From Tribonema minus (lineage: Eukaryota > Sar > Xanthophyceae > Tribonematales > Tribonemataceae), in NCBI GenBank assembly GCA_017506865.1, contig JAFCMP010000540.1, positions 310,001 to 374,000 of the forward strand: DNA of 64,000 nucleotides. Direction: 5' to 3'. The position numbers and the translations under genes were made by a program. Below, piece after piece: positions 33,801-45,660 of the stretch (positions are counted from its first letter, which is position 1; every line of letters starts with the position of its first letter). Under the pieces are notes generated by a model. The model searched no databases and was not told where the DNA came from. It saw only the letters and a list, made by a program, of their open reading frames with translations.

Positions 33801-36800
33801 GTGCCAAATATGCAACAAGATTAGTTTGTCGGGGCAGCTGATCAGGATGGTCAGCACTGCTGGTCATCGTTGTAGCATGGGCAGTGCGTGTGACCGTTGG
33901 TGTCTGGTGCAACACTACACATACTACTCGCGAATCCAGCTGGCTGGTTGTGGAATGAGCAATACACAGCCTTGACATACACTTTAGAAGTAAGGCACCA
34001 TGCGTGCACCCTGCATTGCCTTGTGCAGCACGATACGTGGCGAGTACAGTCAACCCTGTTGAATGTGAGAGTTAAGGCCGGGTGAGCACAAGAGCAATGT
34101 CATCACCAGCATCTGCTCTATTCAGTCAAGCACCTGCTGTGCATCACAGCAATGCCTTGATGGCCACCATGTATACTTTTCTAGCAGTTGGTCAGCAGCT
34201 GCACATGCCATTTTCTGCCATTCATAATGGTGCACACACATTTGCTTTTTCGCCTGCAGGGGCCCCCGCTGCCCCCCGCGGCCTCCAGCAGCCCATCTAC
34301 CGCGTCCTCCCAGAGCCCAGCTTCAGCTCTGCAGAGAACAGCAGCAGCGCAAGCCGTCTCATCGCGTACGCCCACCAAGCTGCTGCACGCATGCGACCGC
34401 TCTCAAGTCTCAGCCAATTGAACCCCTCTCTCGGGCACCGATCGAACCACTCTCTTGGGCAGACGCAGTACATTGCGGAGGACATACTGATAGGTCTGCC
34501 ACTGGGGGAGGGGGAGGGGGAGCTGGGGGGTTCAGAGCTTGAGCAACTGGCCTTACCGGGGGCTATGCCCTTTGCGTGGGGCCCTGTAGACGTGGCCAGC
34601 GGCATGTGCGCTCCGCCGCAGGTGAGTGAGTGCGTGAATGAGTGAGTCTGAGTGCGAGTGTGAGAGGAGAGAGGCCCATGCGTGCACACTTAATCAGGCC
34701 GCACATGCGCATGAGGCATCGTTGATGAATTGAGTGCATTAGCAAGCTGTGACTATCAATTGGCATTGATAAAGGCGCTGCGCATTTGCGACAGAGCCCT
34801 GTGGGCCATTGGCCTGCCTGTGGTGCGGCGATTCCTTGTCTGGTCATTTGTCAATGACAATGTCATTCATGAACAAGCTTCCACAGGCAGTGGGGGCCTT
34901 GTCGCAAATGAGTTGCTCTTGCTCAATGAGCGATTTGGCAGCATATGGTCCGCTTTGAAGAGACTGTGCAAACACTTGCACAAGATCATGATCTCTTGTG
35001 GTGCTCAGGCACTGAGCAGTCTCATTGCTGTACGCGTCTCTGGTGGCACAAGCTTCATGTGTCACACCACGCACAGAGCCATGCTCGACAAGGGTGTATA
35101 CTTCGATAGTTGTGACGCAATGTTGATGCACTCCAAATACCATGCCTCAGCCATCTCCGATTTTCATTCAACGTGCAGGAGGTGCGATTCATGAGCCCTG
35201 GTTGGTGGCACAGCTGGAGCGAAGCGAGTGAGCTGGCTGCAGAGTTCAAGGAGGAGGAGCAGAGGCATGAACGACTTGCAAATGTGCTGACGCTGCTGAA
35301 AGGCGAGCTGCACAATGCTCTGCACGCGCTACACATGGACACTCGTGACGGCATTGATGGCACAGGTGCGCCACCCAACTGACTCAATCATGGTTCACCC
35401 CTGCGCAGTGTATGCAATGCGATGCACTGTTCAATCGCATCGTCTTGTTTCTGCATAGGTGACTTGCTTCAACATGTCTCTCCATGTATGCACGTAATAG
35501 CTGACCGCTAACATTATGTAGAGATGCTGTGGTGGGGCAGCTGCGAGCAGCCGTGTGTTTAATGCTGTTGCGTCTGGTGCAGAGGCAGAGTGTGTTAACA
35601 GAAACTGGTACACGCTGCCACTGCAGCGTTGTCTGAGTGCATGGACGAACTGCCATGTTGCAGAAGTATAAGTATGCCTTACATCTGTTGCAGACATCCT
35701 TAGGCTGCATGAATTCGAGGCATGGCGTTGAGATGCCATCCAGCGACACACGCCAGACATCGGGCGGTGGCTGAGAAGCCAGCATATGGTAGCGTGGCAG
35801 TCAGTAGACAGAGGTAGGGGTGTGGCATTGCCATTACACGAGAAGACATGGCGCAGCACGTGTATGAATGAAAAACGAATCAAAAAGATCGTTGAGCTCT
35901 AGATGAATATTGTGGCGACTATGGTATGGTGCACACAATATCAGTACAGGTACAGGTAGTATTGCAGGCACCGTGTTCCTCCATCATGACCTTTGCCGTG
36001 CTTCGTTTCTTGAACTCTAACCTGGTGTTCTACAGGTGTTTGTGGTCAGGCACAGGGTTGCTCTCTCTGACTGACCATTTGCCTTTCTGCTCCTGCCTGT
36101 TGACTCCAGAGGTGTCAAGGGCATCGCTGGCATTGCTGCTGAGGGACGCGCGCAGTGCAGAGGATGCTGAGCACACCAACAGATTCATGCAGGTATGTAC
36201 CAGATTGTGTGCTTTCGCATGACCACTCCTATAATCATTCAGAAGGATGAACAGGCAATGGGCATGGCATGTTGCCAATGTTGTCAACCTTGTGCATGCC
36301 ATGTAACCCTAACCCTAACCTTCAGATTTTGTTGTGCCAGAAGGTTGGGGTAATACTTGCACGATCGACAGCCCGTGATGATGTCTACCCCCAGGTGTTG
36401 TGCGGCGCCATATGCCATGCCTTTTACAACACAGACAATCAAGTCCTATGACATGTGTGCATTTGGCATGCCCATTCTGTTGGCCACGTCACATGGCTGA
36501 TGCCTTTGTCTGGACGCTTTAGGCTCGTCGGCATGAACTGCACTGATGCATGCGTCTGCAATGTAGTCCCTGTGCATACATTTTCTTTAGACATGAGATT
36601 CGATGGTTCCCATCAGTGTGTCCTGACACCTGTGCAACAACAGCTGGTCAATGTTACCAGCCAGCTCTCCATTGAACGGGCATCATCATTGAATGGACAC
36701 AGAAGCTCAACACTGTGTCCGTTCCTCTTCACGTTGCACGACGTGATGCAGCACTGTGCGGTGGCTGCGGCGGGGATGGAGGCGTCGTCAGCTGTTGCGC

Positions 36801-38620
36801 GCGCGTGTGCGGCCATGGTCCGACGCGACATGGACAGTGCAATGGTTGAGCTGGATGCCGCCATTGCAATGGCAGGCAAGCCTGAAGGTACAGCATCGCA
36901 GGATGGCGCCAGCTGCCCAGCAGCAATTCTCGTGCAGCGCGCTCAAGCGGTGCTCATCAGGTACGGTCGGGTGTTCACTCTTTGCAGATGCATTTCTGTA
37001 CGATGCGCGTATGTGGTTGTTGGGTGTGTGCATCAAGTCTGGGTGCGATATGATGTTCATTCTCCATGCATAAGCGCGCGGGCAAGCTACACTACCTCAC
37101 TAAGCACCGTTGTGCAACGCGCGTCCATGATCAGACGATGTTGGACTCATCAATCAAACCATGTAGAGCCGAGACATTGCTTTCCAATATGCAGCATGTG
37201 GCGAATGACCATCGACGATGATCCTCCCGCTGCTTCGTTTTCGCTGCAGCAGCGGCCCCACATCCACCAACTTCAACGGCCAGTTGTCGGAGGCAGAGGC
37301 AGATGCCACAGCAGCACTCAGCTATGACCCCCGCAATCACCTGGCGTTGGCAGTCAGAGGGAGAGCGCGCCTGAAGCTGCGAGACTTTGAGGGAGCGCTA
37401 CTGGATCTGGAGGCCGCACAGGCGGCACACCCATGGGCGCCGATTGCTGCAGAGCTTCAACAGGTGACTTGCACTGTTGATATTTGTGTCGCGTGTTGAC
37501 AGACGCAATGGCCTGCAAGCCTCTTGAGCAAATCCATAGGCATTGTGCATGTGCCAAAGGCGCACAACTTCAGCAGGCGGCTTGAGCGTTCACCTATATT
37601 TGTACATATGTGGCCTGATTATATTGGAAGAGCCATGCAAGTACATGCTGCTGTGGAGATAAGCCATGTGCTGCTTACCTGAAATTCACCTCATTCAGGT
37701 GCTGCTTTGACAGCATGTGGTCTCGTTATCAGCCAAATCGATTGGGCATCTTTGTTGTACCACGAGCTGAGATTCGGGATGGGTGTCACTTTGAGGCTTG
37801 ATGTGAAAGTGTGGGCGCCATTGCAACATGAGCTTCAAGCCAAGATCAGGTGCACATGGGCACGGGTCTATTGCCAACTGACGGCGCGTCTGTTGGCCTG
37901 TGGATGTTGCGTTTTTTTCGTTAACACCAAATTGCGCGGTTCAATTGCAGCCCTTAGTCTGGGCTAAGCATCATGTCAGCTTTGGTGTGGATTACAGCCT
38001 GTCTTTAGTTAGCTGGGGCGCAAAACAGGATGTCTTCCAAAAGCCTACTCAGAGTGTGATGATGACGCATTGTGAGATAACTATGGTGACAACAGCTGGA
38101 AAGTGCATCTGGCAGATGCAACAACAGCCCAGTACGCCTGGTGGCCAACACGCGTTTGTTTGTGTTAGGACAGATCTCTGTGCCGGCATTTACATGTGTA
38201 CTTCAGTGGGTACGCACAGTTGGCAGCTGCGTTGTGGCAAGTGTGGCGATGTTGTTTCAAGAGCTCTGTGGATATGGACAATTCAATCATTGCGTTCTGT
38301 TGTGGTGCCGCACTCAGGCGCGCGACGCAATGGCCGCCAAGCACAGCTGCTTCATGGCCGGCGATGAACGCGCCAATGCCGGCAGCGATGCCGCTGCAAC
38401 GTCCGTCTTTTCCACCAACCCCTCCGACACATTTGATTGGAGTCAGCGGCTTGTACGGAGGCGGACTCGTACCATGCGGCGAAAGAATCCGCTGACCGAA
38501 GAACCGGGGTCATTGCTCTCTGGGGGCAAAGACTCGTTGAACACAGCCAAAGACAGCAAGTTTGAGAGGCCTTATCCCCCCAAAGACGCGCCATGGGATA
38601 AGCCGGATAAGACATCTTGA
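27849..38620 (+). CDS. LYR-like / double YccV (HspQ-like) / TPR protein, 871 aa, 15 exons
   Basis: Exons: 27849-27990, 28180-28281, 28553-28644, 29040-29143, 29601-29781, 30863-31076, 32243-32425, 32658-32803, 33591-33684, 34260-34621, 35179-35365, 36110-36192, 36752-36960, 37250-37463 and 38318-38620. They total 2616 nt and every junction is in phase. Residues ~1-110 resemble a LYR domain (ALYRTLWRW, then VRKTFKDN). Residues ~113-235 form a YccV/HspQ-like (hemimethylated-DNA-binding-type) domain: VVRHKKYGYRGVI, QPFYFVLPDQ, YVAQENL and a terminal YPGD. A second YccV copy spans ~389-540 (IVRHKNLGFVGVVVG, QPIYRVLPEP, YIAEDIL) with a low-complexity insert. Residues ~541-600 are helical and charged. 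Residues ~630-770 contain TPR-like helices (DATAALSYDPRNHLALAVRG). The tail is basic. Bacterial HspQ modulates Lon proteolysis and plant YccV proteins act in protein turnover, so a proteostasis role is inference. Tandem YccV plus LYR in one chain is unusual. Confidence 0.82.
30269..30544 (+). repeat. 138-bp tandem duplication inside an intron
   Basis: Two adjacent copies (30269-30406 and 30407-30544) are nearly identical. Landmarks 'cttgaagttgctca' at 30281 and 30419 and 'agtagactagtatcatta' near 30375 and 30513 give a period of 138. The duplication lies inside the large intron between exons 5 and 6 of the YccV gene, so it should not alter coding. Confidence 0.9.
33430..33579 (+). repeat. 75-bp tandem duplication abutting a 3' splice site
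   Basis: Units 33430-33504 and 33505-33579 share 'gcatgcatttgta', 'ctgcatatgtg' and 'tatatcat', and each ends in a pyrimidine-rich ctgctgtt. The second unit directly precedes the acceptor of exon 9 (cgcag ending at 33590), so the duplication created two candidate polypyrimidine or branch regions. Confidence 0.85.
36304..36320 (+). repeat. Short interstitial telomeric tract
   Basis: Three tandem TAACCC-type units (taaccctaaccctaacc) lie in the intron between exons 12 and 13 of the YccV gene. This is the complement of the TTAGGG telomere motif. Confidence 0.8.
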
Positions 38621-40339
38621 ACGAGTGCCTTGGCAGGAGGCCCTGAGGACTGTACAGCGATGCCACTGGTCATTCAATTTGGCAATAAAATCAGGATGGG
38701 GCTTCATCTTTGCATGGGGTTCTCTCAGCGACTTGCGACATGTTGCTGGTGCAATGCTGCTGTTTGTAGGCATGGCCTTGTCTCCGAGTGATGTGAAGCC
38801 TCGATTTGCTACCAGAGTCCACATTTACAGAATCTTGTGGCAACTTGATTGTGTCGCAGTGCACATTGACAATCACTTCTGAACGACATTGCCTATGGCA
38901 TCTCCCTTTGATGCTACAAAAACTTGTCAAACTGTCCACCCTCGTTGGATTTGCGAAATTGTGTCATCACACGCAAAGTGGGGCGCTGCTACCTATTGTG
39001 AAATCAACAATTGGGGGAAGCATGTTGATGAGATGTAGTGGACCGGCTGCTCCCGGGCACTGACATCCTGCTTGCGTACTCTGTATTGAAGGCATTTCAA
39101 ATGCAGCTTCTGCCCCTGCGCCCCGCTTCTGCCAATGGCGCAATTGCCAAGTTGAAAATATCACAGGCTGTCTGTTCACATGATGATGCCGTGAACTCGA
39201 TCAATCAAGCAGCTGTTGTTGTAGACAACCCTACTTGAGGATGCAAACTGGAAATAGGAGAAAGTCACTTACCCACAGCATGTGTCCAAACGTGCTTGTG
39301 ACCGCCAGGCACATAGTGCTTGCAATTCTGCTGCTATGACCATGTGCGTCTGATTCAAACTATCATTTTAGCCCTGACCAGGCCCCGCCGCCGCGGCGGC
39401 CGCCAAAAAAATATTGCGCGCGCTGCACATGGGAATCTCGTTTGTGAAGCGCTACCTCAGCATGAGCTCTGCAAGACTGCAATAACAGCAAGCTGTGCAC
39501 ATATCACCAAGGGGAAGCCTGTTGCGATCATTCAAGAACCCGGGCCTTTTTGAAGAACAGACAGGCTTGCCAGATTGTGGAACTGTTTTTTTTTAAGAAC
39601 AGACAGGCTTGCCAGATTGTGGAACTGGTGTCACAGACAACAATGAAGACCATGTACTTTTTAGTAATGTACTTGAAAACAAGTAGGCGAACAGAGACAA
39701 CGCTCATAAAGGAAAGAGGAGTGTGTCAGCTGCTGACGACAGCCATGCAGCACTAGAAGTATACAACAGAGCAATGCCACGCCAACGCGCTGGGCGACAT
39801 CACAGGAGATACTGCAAACGAACAGGCACAACACAACCTCCAATGGTATCAGCATGACATTTACACCGCAGAAACAGCACCGTGACGGGGGCTTTGGTAC
39901 TTGCACAAACAGATGGGGATGTGGAAACAAAGAAACCACTGGAAACAAGTCTCAGCCACATGTCTGCTGCTACCGCTTTCAAAGGACCCGTGGCAGCGCC
40001 ACATGTGCCTCACAATGCTTGATAAGCAAGCGCGTGCTGATCAACGAGGCCCAATGGAGGCACTGCTGCGGCCTTGATGCTGCTGCACAACCACCAACTC
40101 TGCTCACAGCTGCACTCAATATACCAAGCAGAGGCCACTGCAGCAGATACATCAGCCAGCGCCGCTGCGGCTCCCTGTATGAACGCTCGCGTGCCTCGGT
40201 CAGCGGTCAACGACAGAAATGGCTGCTCTTTGGACGGTCAAGTGAGAGGCGGTTGTGAACAACACATGCACAACAAAGGCTGCCGTGCGTTGACGTGGGC
40301 GGTGCCGCGACGAGTACTCCCACTGCGCCGCTGCGCCAG
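38621..40339. other. Intergenic region with a 33-bp direct repeat
   Basis: No gene was recognised. A 33-bp segment beginning aagaacagacaggcttgcca occurs at 39553-39585 and again at 39595-39627, separated by nine T. A GC-rich palindromic tract (ccgccgcggcgg) is near 39387-39400. Confidence 0.5.
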
Positions 40340-41650
40340 CTACGCAGACTGCGTCGCCGCGGCCTGCGCCTCCCCAGCAGCACTAGCCGAAGTGTGCGTG
40401 TGGCGCGCAATGGCCGCCTCGATCGCGTCCTCCGTGAGCGGCGCGTTGTACACCTTGGCCAGCACCACCAGGCCCGGAAAGTTGCGCACGAGCAGGCCCT
40501 CTAGGCGCTTCAACTCGCCTTGCGCGTCACCCGGCGCGTACGTCCCTGAGCCGTTGTCGATGACCAAGATGTGGTGGCGGCGGCGCACCAGCACAAAGAG
40601 CTCGCCCGCGTAGACTACGCTCTCTGCGCCGTCCGCCATGACGGCGTGCTTGGACATGAAGTCCACGCTGGAGGGGAGTTGAAGCAGCGCGTCCATGTCC
40701 TTGTGCTGCGTCTGCGAGAAGCGCATCACGCCAGACTCCAGCAGCACGTACGTGAAGGGCACCACTTTCAGGGCGCTGAGGCTCTCGCCGGCGGTGGTGA
40801 GCACGGAGGGGAGCGTCACCTGCTCCACGCGGCCAAAGTTGAACATGCGCAGGAAGTCCTCGCCGCAGGTGAGCGTGAGCTTCTCCGTGGGGGTCAGGCC
40901 GAGGGTGCCCGTGTAGAGGCGGTTGTGTGCGGTGTGCAGCATGGACTTGCAGATCACGGACTCGGCGCTGCCGTTGAAGATGACCTGCACGGGCAAAGGG
41001 GATATGAGAGGTGTGATGAATGGCAAGTCAGCAGTCAACGCATGACAAAGCCGCAGGTCATGCAAATACAGCACGTTCAGTACTGTAGAAGGCGTAAATA
41101 ATATCTCTTTGAAGGCAGGTGACGGTTAATTGCAACAATCAAGTGAATGCTCAAATTTGGTCACGTATACGGTATCAGTTCGCTGTTTCCTTGTTCCCTT
41201 CAAATTTGCCTACAGATTGCAATTGTGACTCGGGGTCATTTTGAAGCCAACAGAAATGTCCCGTTGCAAAGAGCAGGTCAAACTGGATGACTGTTGGAAA
41301 CAATGTTCTGCTGCACAGACCGGGGCAATCTAGATCATGGCCATGAATGCGCATAGGGCTAGGGTCAGTGAATGAGCACTGCCACGCATGGCAACGCCAG
41401 GCCATCCTGTTGTCGAATGCAGCCTGCTCACATGAACTCCACGCGCCAAGCAGCAGCAAACATCATAGGCCATTTGGCAATCTTTGCGCAGCAGCTGCAT
41501 GCTGCCTACCTGAGCACTGTGATAGGATTTGTTCCAGTCCTTGGTGAGCAGGCCGGTGCCCGTCTCATTGTTGAAGTACTTGTCCACATCAATCAGCTGG
41601 AGCGTGTATGTATCAAAGCTCGCTGGGACGCGATTGTGACGCACCACCGC
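40340..41650 (-). CDS. Conserved-looking hypothetical protein, 5' incomplete (last 2 exons)
   Basis: Minus-strand exon 41650-41510 (47 codons, phase 0) joins exon 40984-40340 (215 codons ending at the stop at 40342-40340) through a GT..AG intron. The combined 261 residues have normal globular composition with no low complexity until an Ala-rich C-terminus. Landmarks are FDTYTLQLIDVDKYFNNE, TAHNRLYTGTLGL, VVPFTYVLLESGVMRFSQ and, near the end, ILVIDNGSGTYAP followed by NFPGLVVLAKVYNAP. I do not recognise the family and assign no function. No upstream exon with a start codon could be chosen with confidence between 41.65 and about 43 kb. Strongly biased third positions and a long antisense ORF support real coding. 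Confidence 0.65.
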
Positions 41651-43399
41651 CTGCAACAGCGCAGAAGGCAGGACACATCAGATAGTTGAACAAGAAAGCA
41701 CGGTGCATTCGCAGTGCACAGTGATGTCATGAGGCTTACTATGCAGTGCGGGCCCAATGACCTGTCACAAAGAGGCGTTCTGCACAATGCGCGTGTGCTA
41801 CTTGCAATGTTCAATACACTAGAGACGAGGTTTACTTCAAGAAGTATGTGACAGAGGTATTCAAATTATGGTAGCTGAATGGGGTCACCACCAACCTGCG
41901 CTAAATTGCTGAGCCATGCATTGCTCTGCGGGTCCATGCATCAAAGCTGTCTTTTCAAGGAGGTTTGCCTGTCGAAGATGCAACCTTGCAGCGCATGCGA
42001 GGGCTCGCATGCAAGCCATAAAATGCAAGCATTCTTCCATGATACAAAGGTGCTTGCGTTTATGTTGTGCGCTTGGCAGCAATCGTGAGACAGCACTCCG
42101 TGGTCTTGACTTGACGTAAGGGACTCCGCAAGCTGGTGCAGGCTTGCAGACACACAGCCGTGCAGGTGGCATGACTTCACGCAGTCTGCGCCACTTTTGG
42201 CCTCTGCAAGCATATGTGTACTGGTGGCGAAATCTGACCATGCTGTGAGTGTGACATCGGACCATGAGGTTTGCGATTTAGGCAAAAGCGGAGTCTACTG
42301 GTGGTCAACAGCACTCAGGGCACAAACTATGAACAGCGAAGTGCGATGCCATTACTACTAGCTTTGTGTCAACGATGTTGGCTTGTGATGACACAACCTT
42401 GGATCACTTGATATTTTTGTCTTGGCGGCAACGGAGCGCTCCAATGGCTAGTCAAAAACTCTTTACTGCAGCCACTAAGTGCCACTTGAAACACTACAAT
42501 GATTGCATCAGAAAGATGCCGACCCTGTGTCCCTTGTGCAAAACTGCCATCGTTACCGTGTATGGGCCCATGGGGCAGCGACTTGAATGCAGTGGAGGCT
42601 ACATGTATCTTGCATACAATGGCTATGCGCCCTGGTCCTGGAAGTAAACTCAAACGCCTGCCAGCAATTCCGGCGGCAATAGAAATTCACAGTGCACTCT
42701 AGGATTCAAATGTGATCTTATCTTTCAGGTGTGTTTTGGAGAGGCTGGTTGCACGCACCTTGATTGCACCTGGAGCACTGGCGGCGCTCGTGTCCTCACT
42801 GCCGCTAGTGCGAGATCTCCTGAGACCCGCTAGGAAGTCGCCCGAATTGCGCTTGTGCGCAGAGTCAAACAGGTTCATGCTGCTCTTGAATTATGTTTAC
42901 AAAGCGATGCAGTGCTGGTGCTCGCGAGAGTCGAAGTGGGCTCTCCAAATCACACAATAATACCTGCTTTAGTAAAATATATGCAGCCCTCTCAGCTGCG
43001 AAGCAGCATGAATAAGACCCAGCTGCCTGCTAGCTACACACGTTTCTCTGTTCCGCGCCTCTCATCGGCGAGTCATCGCCAGCTCGTGAAGGTTCTCTCT
43101 GGCCTCCACTTGGTTGAACGACGATTTGAGGAGCTAACTGTCGCCGCACGGCCTGCCGCTGCCGGCTGCTGGTGCACAGGCGGTGATGCTGCAGCAGCGG
43201 ACTTGGCACATCCTGTCCAGATGTCTCTCGTGCCCTCCTTCGGAAGATCGTGTTGTCCACTTTCGAGGTGGGGAAAAAGGCGCTAATCACCGGGGCTCAA
43301 GCGGGTTATTTAGCTCTAACGAGCTAGGAAGCGCGCCTCGCCCGCTGCCGCGAAGACAGCCAAGGAATAGCCACGAGCAGCTCTCTCCGCGAGGCTGTA
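41651..43399. other. Mostly unassigned; possible missing 5' exons
   Basis: This stretch should hold the 5' part of the hypothetical gene at 40.3-41.7 kb, but no exon is convincing. A plus-strand frame at 42366-42647 contains LCPLCKTAIVTVYG, a C-x2-C pair without a complete zinc finger. A frame at 42855-43286 is open but unrecognised and precedes the decayed gene copy. Confidence 0.3.
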
Positions 43400-44178
43400 C
43401 TCTGATAGTCAAGAGACCCCAATGGGAATCCTCGGGATCTGCAAGTGGGGGAAGACCGTAGCTGGTCGTACAGACGGGCAGCCATCAACGCGAAAGGAAG
43501 CCCTGCTGACTGTGCAGCATGCAGCGGCGCATCTTGCGCAGCTGCAGGAGGAGCAGCATCCGCACTACAGTAACAGAAAAAACTGTATCATGCCTGTATC
43601 ATGCTCGCACCAGCTGCAGCATCTTGCAGATTTGCTCCCACTTCTGGAAAGCTTGTAGAAAAACACATGAACTCTGACCAGGCGCATTGTCACTACTCTG
43701 TGTCACCTGCGCAGGCACAGCTGCAGCAGTACATCAACATCTTGATGCCGGCATACCCAGCGCTGCGCCTCATCTGCGGGAAGAACGAGGACGGCGGGTT
43801 TTCGGCCTTCAAGTTGGCAAAAGCCTGCGCAGGTACATCAACTCGGACTCGTACAGATGGGGGTTCGCAGAGGAGCGATGCCGCCAAGGGCAGTTTGAAG
43901 AAACAAGGTTGCAGCTCATCTGCGTGCAGGACTGCGAAGACACGGCGTCGTTCTTGGTCTGCACATTGGACTGCGCGGAAGACAACTACCCGCACCTGGT
44001 GCCGAAGGTCCGGACTTTGGAAAGCAGCACCAGCCTCCGAGCCCTCCCTGCTACAGGGGCCACCGCCAAGCATCCACCACGCCGCCCCCACATGCGCACG
44101 ATTGGCGTCCAGCGCGGCAGGGCGGGGAGCTCTCGCGAAAAGACTCCAGGCGCGGCCGTGCCTGAAGTCTTCGCGTGA
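43400..44178 (+). pseudogene. Decayed inverted duplicate of the unknown gene at 44.2-45.7 kb
   Basis: A plus-strand segment at ~43413-43590 (MGILGICKWGK ... HLAQLQEEQ) is a diverged counterpart of the minus-strand exon at 45183-45660 (VGILGSLQAGE ... RLAQLQQDL). The following segment, 43720-44050, encodes QQYINILMPAYPALRLICGK and so on, like the right copy. It carries a 4-5 base insertion at ~43815-43825 that shifts the frame (FSAFKLAKA in one frame, GKSLRRYINSD in another). The shift and the shorter, diverged first exon mark this as the decayed copy. Its downstream half forms the left arm of the palindrome. Confidence 0.65.
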
Positions 44179-44659
44179 CAGCTCCCTGCCCTGCCTGCTG
44201 TCAGGGCTGTCGTGCCGCGCTGGACGCCAGTCGCGCGCATGTGGAGGCGGCGAGGTAGATGGGGGGCGGTGGCCCCTGTTGCAGGGGGGACGTGGAGGCT
44301 GGTGCAGCTTTCTAAAGTCCTCTGGCACCAGGTGCAGGTAGTGGTCTTCTGCGTGGTCTATTGTGCAGACCAAGAACGACCACATATCCTCGCAGTCCTG
44401 GATGCAGACGAGCTGCAGCCATGTGTCCTGAAGCTGCCCTTGGCGGCGGCGCTCCTTTGCAAACTCCTGCCTGTATGCGTCGGTGTTGATGTAACCGCGC
44501 AGGCTTTCGCCGAGGGCCGAAAATCCGCCGTCCTCGTTCTTGCCGCAGATGAGGCGCAGCGCTGGGTATGCCGGCATGAAGATGTTGATGTACTGCTGCA
44601 GCTGTGCCTGCGCAGGTGACACAGAGTAATGACATGCTTCTGGTCAGAGTTCATGTGTG
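43664..44659. repeat. Spacer-free palindrome with ~490-bp arms
   Basis: The left arm (43664-44155) and right arm (44156-44659) are reverse complements with scattered substitutions and small indels. At the centre, gactccaggcgcgg meets ccgtgcctgaagtc with no spacer (44155/44156). The outer edges are cacatgaactctgacc and its complement. Each arm contains the same gene fragment facing inward, so the structure comes from an inverted duplication followed by divergence. Confidence 0.9.
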
Positions 44660-45660
44660 TGATTTTATGAGCTATCCAGGAGTGGGAGCGAAGCTGCAAG
44701 TTGCAGCAGCTGGTGCCAAAATGAAACGCGCTGATTTTGAGCTGATCACAACAGTACCACTTCTTGAAGCACTCTATGCGCGAGCACGTTTTGTCTGGAT
44801 CTGAATTGTGAATGACATGACACGCAATGCATTGCCGCCGACGCTGCTCCTGTTGACATGTTGCGAAAATGGTAAGACAAGCCACCCTTCATAGCAATGA
44901 CCTTTCCAACGTAGCAGCTGCAGGTGATTCAAACAACAGAATCGTCATCTGCTGACACCCCATGGCCTCCTGTGTTGCATGTTGGCAGAAGGCCATACGT
45001 TGTCTATGCAATCATGATGCCTCTGCACGATGGGATTACTTGTGTACTGCTTGTGTACTCAACGTGTCTTCTTGTAAACCCTGAATTCGCATCTGTGGAA
45101 CTCTTTTGAAAAAAAAAATGGAGGACTCATGCTACAATCAATTTTTTTTGTCCAATCAACAAATGAACCACGGTGCACTCACATCAGCATCCGCAGGCTC
45201 CTGCATGTGAAAGTCCAGCGTGACCTGGCCGCAAACTTCCACCAGCTTTTCGGCTAGGCGGCCAGGCCGCGGTGCGTTTGAATCATACCACATGGCCTCA
45301 ACGCTGCCTGCCCTTGCATGCTCCGGCGCCGCCGCCGCTTTTGCCACCTCCTCCTCGCTGATGTACTGCTTGCTGCGGTGCTGTTGATACAGGTGCAGAT
45401 CCTGCTGCAACTGCGCAAGACGTGCCGCTGCTGTCCGCACAGGCCGCAAGGCTTCCTCCCTAATCGCGTTGTTGCGAGTCGTGGCTGCCTCCTTGCGGTC
45501 TGTGAGACCAGCTGCTGCGTCCTCCCCCGCTTGGAGAGATCCAAGGATCCCCACTGCCCAGTCCCTTTGACTCAGAATAGCCTTCGTGAAGTACTCTAGT
45601 GAAAGCTGCTTGAGGCATATCCTTGATATCCTCGGCGGCGGGCGCGGCGCGCGCAATTCC
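44290..45660 (-). CDS. Unknown protein, better-preserved copy (at least 2 exons, ends undefined)
   Basis: Minus-strand exon ~45660-45183 encodes a helical, charged segment: VGILGSLQAGEDAAAGL, then EEALRPVRTAAARLAQLQ, then SKQYISEEEVAKA and AEKLVEVCGQVTLDFHM. It ends at a good donor (gat|gtgagtg). The next exon begins at 44607 in the same phase and reads QLQQYINIFMPAYPALRLIC, GKNEDGGFSALGESL, then QLVCIQDCEDMWSFLVCTI and HLVPEDFRKLHQ. The frame stays open beyond this and runs through the palindrome centre, so the true 3' end is unclear. No in-frame ATG was found at the 5' side, so an upstream exon is missing. The family is not recognised. A diverged, frameshifted copy lies in inverted orientation at 43400-44178. 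Transcription across the palindrome would give a long hairpin RNA (inference). Confidence 0.5.

Noticed and set aside
40571..41101. 176-codon plus-strand frame
   Set aside because: It lies antisense over the well-supported minus-strand exon at 40340-40984 and is rich in His, Glu and Arg, as antisense GC-rich frames tend to be.
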